Below are positions 24,700 through 33,160 of a DNA stretch of 64,000 nucleotides, piece by piece. The position numbers and the translations under genes are program-made. Within the stretch, counting starts at the first letter, position 1; each line of letters opens with the position of its first letter. Origin of the DNA: Pseudaquidulcibacter saccharophilus. Its GTDB lineage: Bacteria; Pseudomonadota; Alphaproteobacteria; Caulobacterales; Aquidulcibacteraceae. Under the pieces are notes generated by a model. The model saw only the letters and a program-made list of their open reading frames with translations, made no database searches and was not told where the DNA came from. The stretch covers positions 1 to 64,000 of the forward strand of contig NZ_JAHWUS010000006.1 of the NCBI RefSeq assembly GCF_019455445.1. Direction: 5' to 3'.

Positions 24700-25488
24700 T
24701 TAGTAGATACTATCGTGTGCGCCTTGTGACGCATTTCCCGATTGCGGGAATATCGGCAATTGTGGAAGCGGCGCACGAAGACCGCCCAATAAAAACGACA
24801 TTAGACGTGGCAATAATAAATCTGGGCGCTCATCTTTATCAGATGGTGAAAGCTGCCAATCCGTGACACCAGTAAGAGCGTCAGCGCCAGTAATCGCGTA
24901 AGATGTTGCGCCCAGCATAAAATGAAAACGCCAAATAATTTCAGACTTTGGCACATCAGGCAGCGCCTTGAACAAGGCATTTTTAAACCTATCCATCACA
25001 TAAGCATGCTCACGTGCCAAGAAAGTATTGATGAATTTTGAAGGGTCGGTCAATGTACGCCCCAAAAGCCTTACAAAAGTGCTTCCACCGACGCTTTCAT
25101 CATTTGCCATTCGCAAAAGCGTGCCAAACATTGCGTCAACAATTTGCGAAGGTTTTAATGGACCACCATTTACCTCGGCCTCCATTTCATCAAGCACCCG
25201 CAAACGTTCATCATTCAACCAATCCAAGCGACGACGAAATACTTCTTGAATAAGCGCCTCTTTCGAACCGAAATGATAATTAACTGCGGCAAGATTAACC
25301 TCTGCCTCACTAGTAATATGGCGCATAGAGGTGGCATCATAACCGAACTCCATGAACAAACGTTCTGCCGCGTTTAAAATTTTCTCGCGGGTTTCGTTAG
25401 CACGGGATTCATTTGCCTTGCCATCAACTGATTTTGCATCATTTGATTTGACCTCAAAATTTGTTTCACTCACCCCGATGTCAGACAT
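24700..25488 (-). CDS. TetR-family regulator of the beta-oxidation cluster
   Basis: One-component repressor of 262 residues. The TetR helix-turn-helix lies at about residues 28-75: ETREKILNAAERLFMEFGYD, then TSMRHITSEAEVNLAAVNYH, with the usual FGSKEALIQEVF after it. The first 25 residues form a low-complexity Asp/Asn/Ser-rich arm. I chose ATG 25488, behind AGAGGAAAA, over an in-frame start at 25578 that lies upstream of the predicted promoter. It is the first gene of the operon with fadI and fadJ. A box at its own promoter and at the fadN promoter implies autoregulation and control of both operons, presumably with an acyl-CoA ligand. The ligand is inferred. Confidence 0.88.
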   Translation of the reverse strand: MSDIGVSETNFEVKSNDAKSVDGKANESRANETREKILNAAERLFMEFGYDATSMRHITSEAEVNLAAVNYHFGSKEALIQEVFRRRLDWLNDERLRVLDEMEAEVNGGPLKPSQIVDAMFGTLLRMANDESVGGSTFVRLLGRTLTDPSKFINTFLAREHAYVMDRFKNALFKALPDVPKSEIIWRFHFMLGATSYAITGADALTGVTDWQLSPSDKDERPDLLLPRLMSFLLGGLRAPLPQLPIFPQSGNASQGAHDSIY

Positions 25489-25512
25489 TATTATTTTTCC
25501 TCTTGACAATTC

Positions 25513-25554
25513 ATACGTTCGTTTTAAACATATCAAACAATAGCTAAATGGCAA
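25513..25554 (-). promoter_or_regulatory. tetR promoter and operator
   Basis: TTGCCA (25554-25549), 16 bp, TATGTT (25532-25527), then the box AAACGAACGTAT (25524-25513) at the predicted start site. The box matches the one at 21298-21309 over AAACGA-CGT, and both lie just downstream of the -10. Confidence 0.5.
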
Positions 25555-25852
25555 AATATAAATCGCAGCCGCAAACAATATATCCGACTATAACAAGATA
25601 AGTAAGTTTTAATTCGGACAATAAATAAAAATATGTCGATTAATCGACAAAAGAGGAAACGGTCTAGAAAAGGGAGGAAGCAAATAGACAGATAAAGTAA
25701 TAATCTGTCGCACTATACAACAGACAGGTAACGTCATCATTTCATTGACGAACGCGTAAACCTGTGCAATATCCAATTTATATAAACAAACACTGATAGC
25801 AACAATATCAGTATTTTAAATACAATTATTTTACTTTTGAGGGAGTGAATAT
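25555..25852. other. Non-coding region with palindrome and nested hairpins
   Basis: No gene is seen here. The gap separates the leftward tetR operon from the rightward DUF2147 gene. It contains a perfect 16-bp palindrome (25634-25649), a nested hairpin (25724-25766) with ACAGGT/ACCTGT outside CGTCA/TGACG, and an inverted repeat ACTGATA-GCAACAA-TATCAGT (25792-25812). These may be operators or leader structures for the DUF2147 gene. Confidence 0.45.
25634..25649. promoter_or_regulatory. 16-bp perfect palindrome
   Basis: TGTCGATTAATCGACA is fully self-complementary. It lies about 150 bp upstream of the tetR start and about 200 bp upstream of the DUF2147 gene. Its length makes chance occurrence unlikely in one intergenic gap; the ligand is unknown. 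Confidence 0.45.
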
Positions 25853-26257
25853 ATGTTGGCATTTCTTGCCGCCACCGCAATGGCTGGCGCTTTTACCGCT
25901 GATACAGCAATTGGCGAATGGCGTTCACCGACTAAAAACGCAATTGTGCGAATTTCCGCTTGTGGCAATTCATTATGCGGCACATTATTATCATCTGATG
26001 ACATCGCCAAAGACCCTGGCAAAAAAGATGAAAAAAACAAAAAGCCTGAATTACGAAACCGCCCACTAAAAGGCATTACAATGATTTGGGGTTTTAAGCA
26101 AAAAGGCAATCAATGGGTTGATGGTTGGGTATATAAGGCCGACGAAGGCAATACATATTCAGGTTCAATAACAATCGTTGATAAAGATCATATCAAACTA
26201 ACAGGGTGCGTTGTTGCACCTTTGTGCAAAACTCAAACATGGACCCGCGTAAAATAA
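25853..26257 (+). CDS. DUF2147 secreted/periplasmic protein
   Basis: 134-residue protein with a short N-terminal signal (LAFLAATAMAGAFTA) and one DUF2147 domain. The family pattern is clear: IGEWRSPTKNAIVRISACGN, LCGTLL, then LRNRPLKGITMIWGFK, the GNTYSGSITI turn and a C-terminal GCVVAPLCKTQTWTR with paired cysteines. It starts at ATG 25853 behind GAGGGAG. The fadL gene follows 48 bp later on the same strand, so they may be co-transcribed. The biochemical function of DUF2147 is not established; a periplasmic lipocalin-like binding role is only a guess. Confidence 0.85.
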   Translation: MLAFLAATAMAGAFTADTAIGEWRSPTKNAIVRISACGNSLCGTLLSSDDIAKDPGKKDEKNKKPELRNRPLKGITMIWGFKQKGNQWVDGWVYKADEGNTYSGSITIVDKDHIKLTGCVVAPLCKTQTWTRVK

Positions 26258-26305
26258 CGCCTTGGTCAATTTCCATATTAAATAGTTTTTTAGAGGGGAA
26301 CACAA

Positions 26306-27667
26306 ATGAAATTTAATTCAAACAAAACGAAACGTCTTGTTACAACAAGCATTCTTGCAGTTACAGCTGGTCTGTTTTTTGCTGCTGAAGCCAATGCAGG
26401 CGCATTTTATCTTCAAGAACAATCAGTAAAAGCAAACGGTCGCGCGTGGTCTGGTGAAGTTTCAGAGGCTGGTATCGAACAAGCATGGTGGAACCCTGCT
26501 TCTATCGGTGGTATCTCTGGTACAGAAGCATTCATGGGCGCTACTTTGATTGCACCAACTGCAAAAGTTAACAATATTAACACTCGTATTATTCGCCCTA
26601 CCCTACTTGTTGGCACTACAGTTATTCCAACTACTAACTTACCAGTTGGCGGCGTTCAAAGTCATAATAACCCAGTAGAACAGGGCGTACTTCCAACTGG
26701 TGGTATTGCAAAAAAATTGAATGATAAAGTTGCTATTGGTCTACTTTTGTCATCACCTTTCAGCATGACCAGCGATTACGATCCAACCAGCTGGACACGT
26801 TATAGTGCAGACGAAACTTATCTTCGCACCTTTGACATCCAGCCAATGGTTGCCTTAAATCCAGTTGCAAATCTTAGCCTTGGTTTAGGTTTAAACGTTG
26901 AATATGTTGAAGCAACTTTAAGCAACTATATTCCTTCTGCGCTTCCAACTGGTACTGATGGTCACCAAGAGCTTCGTGGAGATGGCTGGAATGTTGGTTA
27001 TTCATTGGGCGCACAATACCACAATGAAAAATTTGACCTTGGCCTAAGCTACAAATCTGCGGTCAAGCATAAATTAGACGGTAGTGTTACAATCGCAGGC
27101 CTAACCGATCCTATCGCAGTAGCATACGGCCTTAACAAAACAGTTGATGGTGCAAAAGCAACATTCTCAACACCATGGCAAATCAATGTTGGCGGTCGTT
27201 ATCATGCAACCGATAAATTGACCGTTAATTTGCAATACACACGCTTTGGCTGGAGTGAGTTTGACACAATCGAATTAACTAATATGGGATCAACAGGCAA
27301 CCAGAGCCTTCCATTTGGTTACAAAGATTCAACTGCTGTTGGTGTTGGTCTTGATTATAAATTCAACGACAAGCTTACATTACGTGGTGGCTTGCAATCA
27401 GACAGCAGCCCAATTGCAGATGGTCACCGTGACCCACGCGTTCCTGACAGCGACCGTATAACTGTTGCTGCTGGTGCAACATATCAACTTAAAGACAATC
27501 TTTCTATCAATACTGCGCTTTCTTTAACTAGCTTTGACAAAGTTAATATTGATAAGAAGACTGCCGCTTATGCGGGTACACCACTACAAACAGTTATTAC
27601 TACTAGTGGCGTATTGGACAATGCAAAAGCAGTAACCTTTGGCGTAAGCGCACGTATGACATTTTAA
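26306..27667 (+). CDS. fadL: FadL-family outer-membrane transporter
   Basis: Outer-membrane beta-barrel of the FadL/TodX family, importing long-chain fatty acids or other hydrophobic compounds. The 453-residue protein has a signal peptide ending in AEANA, then GAFYLQEQSVKANGRAWSGE, which is the typical plug-domain start. The family NPA motif is in AWWNPASIGG, and the C-terminal strand ends with Phe (SARMTF), as needed for barrel insertion. Its ribosome site is GAGGGG. A strong terminator follows directly. Given the phenol hydroxylase in the window, hydrocarbon uptake is as possible as fatty-acid uptake. Confidence 0.92.
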   Translation: MKFNSNKTKRLVTTSILAVTAGLFFAAEANAGAFYLQEQSVKANGRAWSGEVSEAGIEQAWWNPASIGGISGTEAFMGATLIAPTAKVNNINTRIIRPTLLVGTTVIPTTNLPVGGVQSHNNPVEQGVLPTGGIAKKLNDKVAIGLLLSSPFSMTSDYDPTSWTRYSADETYLRTFDIQPMVALNPVANLSLGLGLNVEYVEATLSNYIPSALPTGTDGHQELRGDGWNVGYSLGAQYHNEKFDLGLSYKSAVKHKLDGSVTIAGLTDPIAVAYGLNKTVDGAKATFSTPWQINVGGRYHATDKLTVNLQYTRFGWSEFDTIELTNMGSTGNQSLPFGYKDSTAVGVGLDYKFNDKLTLRGGLQSDSSPIADGHRDPRVPDSDRITVAAGATYQLKDNLSINTALSLTSFDKVNIDKKTAAYAGTPLQTVITTSGVLDNAKAVTFGVSARMTF

Positions 27668-27692
27668 TAATTTGAATATCATATAACAAATT

Positions 27693-27727
27693 AATGGCGG
27701 TGGTAATATCCACCGCCATTTTTATTT
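27693..27727 (+). terminator. Rho-independent terminator of fadL
   Basis: AATGGCGGTGG (27693-27703) pairs perfectly with CCACCGCCATT (27710-27720) around the 6-nt loop TAATAT, followed by TTTATTT. It stands 25 bp after the fadL stop, with the convergent dehydrogenase gene ending at 27744. Confidence 0.9.
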
Positions 27728-27743
27728 ATAATGCAACATTTTC

Positions 27744-29135
27744 TTAGAAATGTGCGTCTATATCAACCACGTCAATAAGTTTATGGTTCACAAATTCTTT
27801 TAGACCAAGACCCAAAAGTTCACGTCCGTAACCTGAACGACGTACGCCGCCAAACGGCAAATCAGCCTCAACCTTAGTTGGATGATTTACAAAGACCATG
27901 CCAGTTGAAATTTTGGCGGCAACTTCTGCACCGTGTTTAGTGTCTTGTGTAAAGACTGAACCACCCAAACCAAATGGTGAATCATTCGCAATGCGGATTG
28001 CATCTTCCTCATCTTTGGCACGGAAGAGCATTGAAACAGGTCCAAAAAACTCCCAATAACGCGCAGGATTATCCTCACCAACTTCGGTTAAAATTGTTGG
28101 CTGCACAAATGCACCTTTAGTTGGGACAGGTGGCCCAACTTCTTCAGCTTTTGCACCATGTTCAATGGCTTTAGCAATATTTGCTTTAATATCGGCTGCA
28201 GCAGATTGTGACGATAATGGCGCAAGTGTTGTTTTGACATCAAATGGATCACCTGCAACAAGTTCGGCTACGCCTTTACGATATAATTCAAGAAATTTAT
28301 CATAAACTTCATCAACAATAATCATTCGTTTGGATGAAACACAAACTTGTCCACCATTCCAATGCCGTCCAAAAACTGCCCATTTTACTGTTTTCTCCAA
28401 ATCAGCATCTTTTAGAACGACAAAGGCATCCGCACCGCCCAATTCCATAGTTGACTTTTTCAATGCGCTTCCTGCCTGTGCCGCAACAATTGCACCAGCA
28501 GCCTCAGAACCTGTTAACGCCACCCCATGAACACGCTGGTCGTTAATAATCATTTCCACCTGTTCACGGGTCGCATAAAGATTGGTGAAGCAGCCTTTTG
28601 GTAAGCCCGCATCAAGCATAAGTTTCTCAAACGCAGCGGCAGATTGCGGAACATTAGATGCATGTTTCAAAATCAAAACATTACCCGCAGATAATTGCGG
28701 CGCCAAAATCCGTGCAATTTGATAATAAGGAAAGTTCCAAGGTTCAATCGCCAAAATAATTCCTAATGGTTCACAAACCAAAATTGCGTTACCTTCAGCA
28801 GGATCCAAAACCGGAAGCTTCTCAGGTTTTAACAATTCTTCGGCATTACGGACATAATATTCAAGAATTTTCGCGGAAAGCTCTACCTCGGCCTTTGCTT
28901 CAGTAAATAATTTTCCCATTTCAAGGGTAAGTAATTTTGCATATTCATCAGAATTCTTGCGCAATAAATCAGCCGCCTTTTGAAGAATTTTACCTCGAAC
29001 TTCAAAATTTGTTTCACGCCATGCAAGAAATGCATCATTAGCAGTATCAAGCGCCGCCTTAACCTCTTCATTTGTTGCATTTGGGAAGGTTTTTATTGTT
29101 TCATTTGTGAAGGGGTTAGTAGTTGCATAAGCCAT
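27744..29135 (-). CDS. NAD(P)-dependent succinate-semialdehyde dehydrogenase (Sad/YneI-like)
   Basis: Aldehyde dehydrogenase of 463 residues with catalytic Cys265 in GGQVCVSSKR and general-base Glu231 in TMELGGADAFVV. Length and the sequence IEPWNFPYYQIARILAPQLSAGN match the short YneI/Sad class of succinate-semialdehyde dehydrogenases better than GabD. It would oxidise succinate semialdehyde to succinate. It is monocistronic, facing fadL, with its own promoter (TTGAGA, 17 bp, TATATT at 29245-29217) and an AAAGGAG ribosome site. Exact substrate within the ALDH superfamily is uncertain. Confidence 0.85.
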   Translation of the reverse strand: MAYATTNPFTNETIKTFPNATNEEVKAALDTANDAFLAWRETNFEVRGKILQKAADLLRKNSDEYAKLLTLEMGKLFTEAKAEVELSAKILEYYVRNAEELLKPEKLPVLDPAEGNAILVCEPLGIILAIEPWNFPYYQIARILAPQLSAGNVLILKHASNVPQSAAAFEKLMLDAGLPKGCFTNLYATREQVEMIINDQRVHGVALTGSEAAGAIVAAQAGSALKKSTMELGGADAFVVLKDADLEKTVKWAVFGRHWNGGQVCVSSKRMIIVDEVYDKFLELYRKGVAELVAGDPFDVKTTLAPLSSQSAAADIKANIAKAIEHGAKAEEVGPPVPTKGAFVQPTILTEVGEDNPARYWEFFGPVSMLFRAKDEEDAIRIANDSPFGLGGSVFTQDTKHGAEVAAKISTGMVFVNHPTKVEADLPFGGVRRSGYGRELLGLGLKEFVNHKLIDVVDIDAHF

Positions 29136-29216
29136 CTCTCGGGCTCCTTTCGATAAAAATAAATCAATATAAACAATGCATTATAATATATGATATCGTA
29201 TTGATTTATAATTTGT

Positions 29217-29245
29217 AATATAAGATTTGAAAGGCTTATTCTCAA
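29217..29245 (-). promoter_or_regulatory. Predicted promoter of the semialdehyde dehydrogenase gene
   Basis: TTGAGA (29245-29240), 17 bp, TATATT (29222-29217) on the minus strand gives a leader of about 75 nt. Consensus-based inference. Confidence 0.4.
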
Positions 29246-29341
29246 GTATTCAAACATTAACATTTGACCATAATTCCTAACATTGAGACATTTAAGAAGA
29301 GAAAATTATGCAGATATGTTAATAGCAATTTTATTATTTAT

Positions 29342-29370
29342 TTGACGTTAACGTAAACCATGAGTATCAT
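29342..29370 (+). promoter_or_regulatory. Predicted promoter of the GMC-ALDH operon with palindromic operator
   Basis: TTGACG (29342-29347), 17 bp, TATCAT (29365-29370). A perfect 10-bp palindrome ACGTTAACGT (29345-29354) overlaps the -35; extended to 29342-29357 it has one mismatched pair. The position suits a repressor or activator site for the operon starting at 29407. Confidence 0.5.
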
Positions 29371-29406
29371 CCAATCAATAAAACAAAACAATAAAGAGAG
29401 GAAATA

Positions 29407-30999
29407 ATGACTGCCGATTATATAATTATTGGCGCGGGTCCTGCTGGCTGCGCGCTGGCATCGCGGCTTGTTAATTCATCAAAATCGCCGAAAGTAATTT
29501 TAATAGAAGCTGGCCGCCCGAAACCATCAATCTTAAATATTATGCCTGCCGGCCTTGCACTATTGGTACGCGCCAAAGGGGCTTATAATTACGGATTTCA
29601 AACCACACCCCAAGTGGAACTTAATAACCGCATTGGCTTTGTGCCACGTGGCCGCGGCGTTGGTGGTTCAAGCTTGATTAATGCGATGATTTACATTCGT
29701 GGACAAAGAGAAGACTATGACGAATGGAAAAGTACGGGATGCACCGGTTGGGGTTGGGATGAAGTTCTACCATTATTCAAACGTTCTGAAAACAATGCTG
29801 TATTTCACGACAACATTCATGGCAATGATGGCCCATTAAAAGTCTCTAATCTTGCAAGTCCAAATCCTGCTAGTTACGATTTTATAAAAGCCGCAAACGA
29901 ATGCCAATATCCAATAAATCAAGACTTTAACGGCATTTCACAAGAAGGTGTTGGACTTTATCAAGTTTTTCAACACGAAGGTCGCCGCTATGATGCCGGA
30001 ACAGCATATCTTGGTAATCTTAAAAACCATCCCAATTTAAAAATAATTTCCAATGCCACAGCCACAAAAATTTTGATTGAAAATAAAAAAGCAACTGGCG
30101 TTATTATAAAAACCAAAGCAAGCGAAACCACGCTATTTGCAAATAAAGAAATTGTGATTTCTGCGGGGGCGATCAATACCCCGCAATTACTTATGCTTTC
30201 TGGAATAGGCCCAGCAGTGCATCTAAACGAAATGGGCATTGAAGTTGTTCATGATGCAAAACAAGTTGGGCAAAATTTACAAGATCACCTCGATTATACC
30301 GCCAATATGCGCGTTAAAGCGGATGGGTTAATTGATTTTGGTCTTGGCGGCCTGAAAGCAGCAATGAAAGGGATAATTCCATTTCTCACCAAAGGCAAAG
30401 GCCCACTTACCACCAATGCCGCCGAAGCTGGTGGTTTTATAAAATCTTCACCGGAAGTTGAACGACCAGATTTACAATTGCACTTCTGTGTTTCTAATGT
30501 CGACGATCATGCCCGCAAAATGCACTTTTTGCCTGGCATTGCTTTGCATGTATGCGTTTTAAGGCCGCAAAGTCGTGGCGAATTAAAACTGGCTTCTAAT
30601 AACCCACTTAATGCGCCAATTATCGACCCTAATTATTTGAAATCTGACTATGACAAACAAACCCTTCTGAAGGGGGCAAGAATTGTTCATAAAATCTTAT
30701 CCGCCCCAGCGTTCAAACGCTATGATGGCAAGATGATTTATGGTAGCATTGATGCAAGCGATGATGAATTAAAACAATTAATTGCCGCCCACGCCGATAC
30801 CATATATCACCCTGTCGGGACATGCCGTATGGGTTCAGATGACGCTTCAGTAGTTGATCCACAATTACGGGTTCGCGGTATTGATGGCCTAAGAGTTGCT
30901 GACGCTTCTATTATGCCGACCCTCATAAGTGGCAATACACAAGCCCCCTCGGCAATGATTGGCGAAAAAGCATCCGACCTTATTTTAGAGGATTTATGA
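29407..30999 (+). CDS. GMC-family FAD alcohol dehydrogenase
   Basis: Glucose-methanol-choline oxidoreductase of 530 residues. The FAD dinucleotide fold is at the N-terminus (DYIIIGAGPAGCALASRLVN), followed by the GMC signature PRGRGVGGSSLINAMIYIRG. The C-terminal active-site segment is TIYHPVGTCRMGSDD, and DPQLRVRGIDGLRVADASIMP follows. Such enzymes oxidise primary alcohols to aldehydes. Its stop overlaps the start of a class-3 aldehyde dehydrogenase, the same pairing as AlkJ with AlkH in alkane degradation, so medium- or long-chain or aromatic alcohols are likely substrates. Choline dehydrogenase is less likely, as no betaine genes are present. Confidence 0.9.
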   Translation: MTADYIIIGAGPAGCALASRLVNSSKSPKVILIEAGRPKPSILNIMPAGLALLVRAKGAYNYGFQTTPQVELNNRIGFVPRGRGVGGSSLINAMIYIRGQREDYDEWKSTGCTGWGWDEVLPLFKRSENNAVFHDNIHGNDGPLKVSNLASPNPASYDFIKAANECQYPINQDFNGISQEGVGLYQVFQHEGRRYDAGTAYLGNLKNHPNLKIISNATATKILIENKKATGVIIKTKASETTLFANKEIVISAGAINTPQLLMLSGIGPAVHLNEMGIEVVHDAKQVGQNLQDHLDYTANMRVKADGLIDFGLGGLKAAMKGIIPFLTKGKGPLTTNAAEAGGFIKSSPEVERPDLQLHFCVSNVDDHARKMHFLPGIALHVCVLRPQSRGELKLASNNPLNAPIIDPNYLKSDYDKQTLLKGARIVHKILSAPAFKRYDGKMIYGSIDASDDELKQLIAAHADTIYHPVGTCRMGSDDASVVDPQLRVRGIDGLRVADASIMPTLISGNTQAPSAMIGEKASDLILEDL

Positions 31000-32405
31000 T
31001 GACAAATTCAGATGACATAATGCAAAACATATTTGAAGCGCAATTTTTGGCATCGCGTAATCAGGTCGCACCAGATTTAGCAACTAGGCTTAGCTTACTT
31101 GAAAAACTTAAAAATATGGTTTTGGATAATGCCGAGGCAATTGCAAAGGCAATTTCCGATGACTTTGGTGGGCGCGCACGTGCTGAAACCGAATTATTAG
31201 AAATTCTGCCATCTATTCATGGCATCAAATACACAATGGGCAAACTAAAAAACTGGATGAAGCCACAAAGGCGTGCAGTTGATTTAATGTTTCAGCCGGC
31301 GTCATCGCAAATTCGTTACGAACCATTGGGCGTAATCGGCATTATTTCACCGTGGAATTATCCGTTATTTCTTTTAGTTGGCCCATTAACCGATGCTTTG
31401 GCTGCGGGAAATCGTGCCATGATAAAACCTTCGGAACAAACCCCAGTATTTTCTGAACTTTTTGCAAAATTAATTGATAAGACGTTTGACCCGCTTGAAG
31501 TATCCGTAATTAATGGTGGTGTCGATGTAGCACGCGCATTCTCAGAATTACCGTTTGATCATATAATATTTACCGGCTCAACCAATGTTGGAAGAGAAGT
31601 TATGAAGGCGGCGGCAAATAACCTTACGCCAGTTACTCTTGAGCTAGGTGGAAAATCACCGGTTATTATTGATGATGATTACGAAATTGAAAAGGCAGCA
31701 AATTCTGTCGCCTTTGGCAAGTTCCTAAATGCTGGTCAAACATGTATTGCACCCGACTATGTTCTTGTCCCCGCTGCTAAGGCAGAAGAATTTTGCAAAA
31801 AAGTTATAAAACGCGCCAATCAGTCATATAAAAAACCCACAAGCAATGAACAATATTCTGCAATATGCGGCGAAAGACACCGTACCCGCCTTTGGGGCGC
31901 CATCGAAGAAGCACGGGCAGCAGGGGCAAAAGTTTACAACCACAAAGCAGAAACCACAGAGGGCGCAAAAATAACCCCAACCGTAATCCTTGGTGCGCCT
32001 AATAATTGCCTAATTATGCGTGAAGAAATTTTTGGGCCAATTTTGCCCGTTGTTCCCTATACAATTATCGAGGATGCATTGGCATTCGTTCGTGAACGCC
32101 CTCGCCCACTGGCGCTTTATATATTCTCAAATAGTAATGATTTTCAGGAGACAATTTTGAAAGGCGCAATTTCTGGCGGTGTTACAATCAACGGCACATT
32201 AATGCATGTTGCCCAAAGCGCCTTACCTTTTGGTGGCATTGGCCCGAGTGGAACCGGTGCATATCATGGCTTCGAAGGTTTTAAGCGTTTTAGTCATGCA
32301 CGTTCAATCCATAAAATTGGTTTTATTAATGCGTTTGAAATGCTTGGTCCTCCGTGGGGCGCCTTAAGCAAACTTGCAGGAAAATTGTTTGCAGGGATAA
32401 AATAA
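30996..32405 (+). CDS. Class-3 aldehyde dehydrogenase (coniferyl-aldehyde-dehydrogenase-like)
   Basis: Aldehyde dehydrogenase of 469 residues. Catalytic Cys250 is in FLNAGQTCIAPDYV and Glu216 in VTLELGGKSPVII. The C-terminal segment FINAFEMLGPPWGALSKLAG is hydrophobic and typical of class-3 enzymes, in which it can anchor the protein to membranes. The sequence resembles coniferyl aldehyde dehydrogenase and AlkH. It starts within the stop of the GMC gene (an alternative ATG is at 30999), so both are translated together, converting alcohol to aldehyde to acid. The acid could then enter the FadD beta-oxidation route. Confidence 0.9.
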   Translation: MMTNSDDIMQNIFEAQFLASRNQVAPDLATRLSLLEKLKNMVLDNAEAIAKAISDDFGGRARAETELLEILPSIHGIKYTMGKLKNWMKPQRRAVDLMFQPASSQIRYEPLGVIGIISPWNYPLFLLVGPLTDALAAGNRAMIKPSEQTPVFSELFAKLIDKTFDPLEVSVINGGVDVARAFSELPFDHIIFTGSTNVGREVMKAAANNLTPVTLELGGKSPVIIDDDYEIEKAANSVAFGKFLNAGQTCIAPDYVLVPAAKAEEFCKKVIKRANQSYKKPTSNEQYSAICGERHRTRLWGAIEEARAAGAKVYNHKAETTEGAKITPTVILGAPNNCLIMREEIFGPILPVVPYTIIEDALAFVRERPRPLALYIFSNSNDFQETILKGAISGGVTINGTLMHVAQSALPFGGIGPSGTGAYHGFEGFKRFSHARSIHKIGFINAFEMLGPPWGALSKLAGKLFAGIK

Positions 32406-32462
32406 AAACTTGGGCAATTTGTCTAAGTGATGAAAGTCACCCAAGGCGTTTATATTTGCCGC

Positions 32463-33014
32463 ATGAGAGATGCCGAACAACCACAAAAAATTCTGATTGT
32501 TGATGACGACACGCCGTTTGCAACTACGCTTGCCAATTCATTCCGCAAACGTGGGTTTTTATCATTTATGTCAAACAGTGAAGATAATGCTATTCAACTT
32601 GCGCAAAAAGAAATGCCTGAATTGGCGGTTGTTGATTTAAAGCTATGGCATTCAAACGGCCTTAAAATTGTTGAAAAACTTAAAGAGATAAATAACGACA
32701 TAAGAATTGTTGTTTTAACTGGTTACGGCTCTATATCGACAGCAGTTTCTGCAATTCGTCTCGGCGCATGCCATTATTTATTAAAACCGTCTGGCACTAT
32801 TGATATTATAACCGCATTTGACCGTACCAAGGGAAATTTTGAAGTTGATATTGGCGACAAGCAAAATGCAAAATTAAAAATTGACAAATGGGAATTGATA
32901 AATAGTGCCCTTTCACAAAATGATTTCAACATTTCTGAAACCGCACGCCAATTGGGAATGCACAGGCGAACACTTGCCCGCATCCTAAATCGTGGACGAA
33001 AACAGACTTCTTGA
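32463..33014 (+). CDS. Response regulator of the ActR/RegA/PrrA type, orphan
   Basis: Two-domain regulator: receiver domain (residues 10-120) with Asp14/Asp15, phosphoacceptor Asp58 in AVVDLKL, Thr86 in VVLTGYGS and Lys108 in YLLKPS, then a Fis-type helix-turn-helix (SETARQLGMHRRTLARILNR). This layout is that of the alphaproteobacterial redox regulators RegA/ActR/PrrA. I use ATG 32463, giving the usual 183 residues; ATG 32427 or 32430 are alternatives with no better ribosome site. No RegB sensor kinase is adjacent. The usual IDLK of RegA is replaced by VDLKLWHSNG, so it may be a diverged paralogue. It follows the aldehyde dehydrogenase by 57 bp. Confidence 0.85.
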   Translation: MRDAEQPQKILIVDDDTPFATTLANSFRKRGFLSFMSNSEDNAIQLAQKEMPELAVVDLKLWHSNGLKIVEKLKEINNDIRIVVLTGYGSISTAVSAIRLGACHYLLKPSGTIDIITAFDRTKGNFEVDIGDKQNAKLKIDKWELINSALSQNDFNISETARQLGMHRRTLARILNRGRKQTS

Positions 33015-33024
33015 ATGAAATATC

Positions 33025-33064
33025 TTGTATAATTTTGTGCAAAGAATTATAAACATTTATACAA
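33025..33064. promoter_or_regulatory. Inverted repeat between the response regulator and lacI genes
   Basis: TTGTATAA (33025-33032) and TTATACAA (33057-33064) are perfect 8-bp arms 24 bp apart, in the 146-bp gap before the LacI-family gene. It could be a weak AT-rich terminator of the response regulator or a paired operator. No U-tract follows. Confidence 0.3.
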
Positions 33065-33160
33065 AATATATCTCCCCCTAACTAAAGTATAGATAAGTCT
33101 TTATTTATTTTAATTTTTTTGCTAACCAATAGAAAAAAATCTTTTGCTTAGGGTTTATCA

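Noticed and set aside
23982-24866. 294-codon open frame on the plus strand
   Set aside because: It is antisense to the FadI-type thiolase and tetR, has no recognisable domain or ribosome site, and is explained by codon bias of the real genes.
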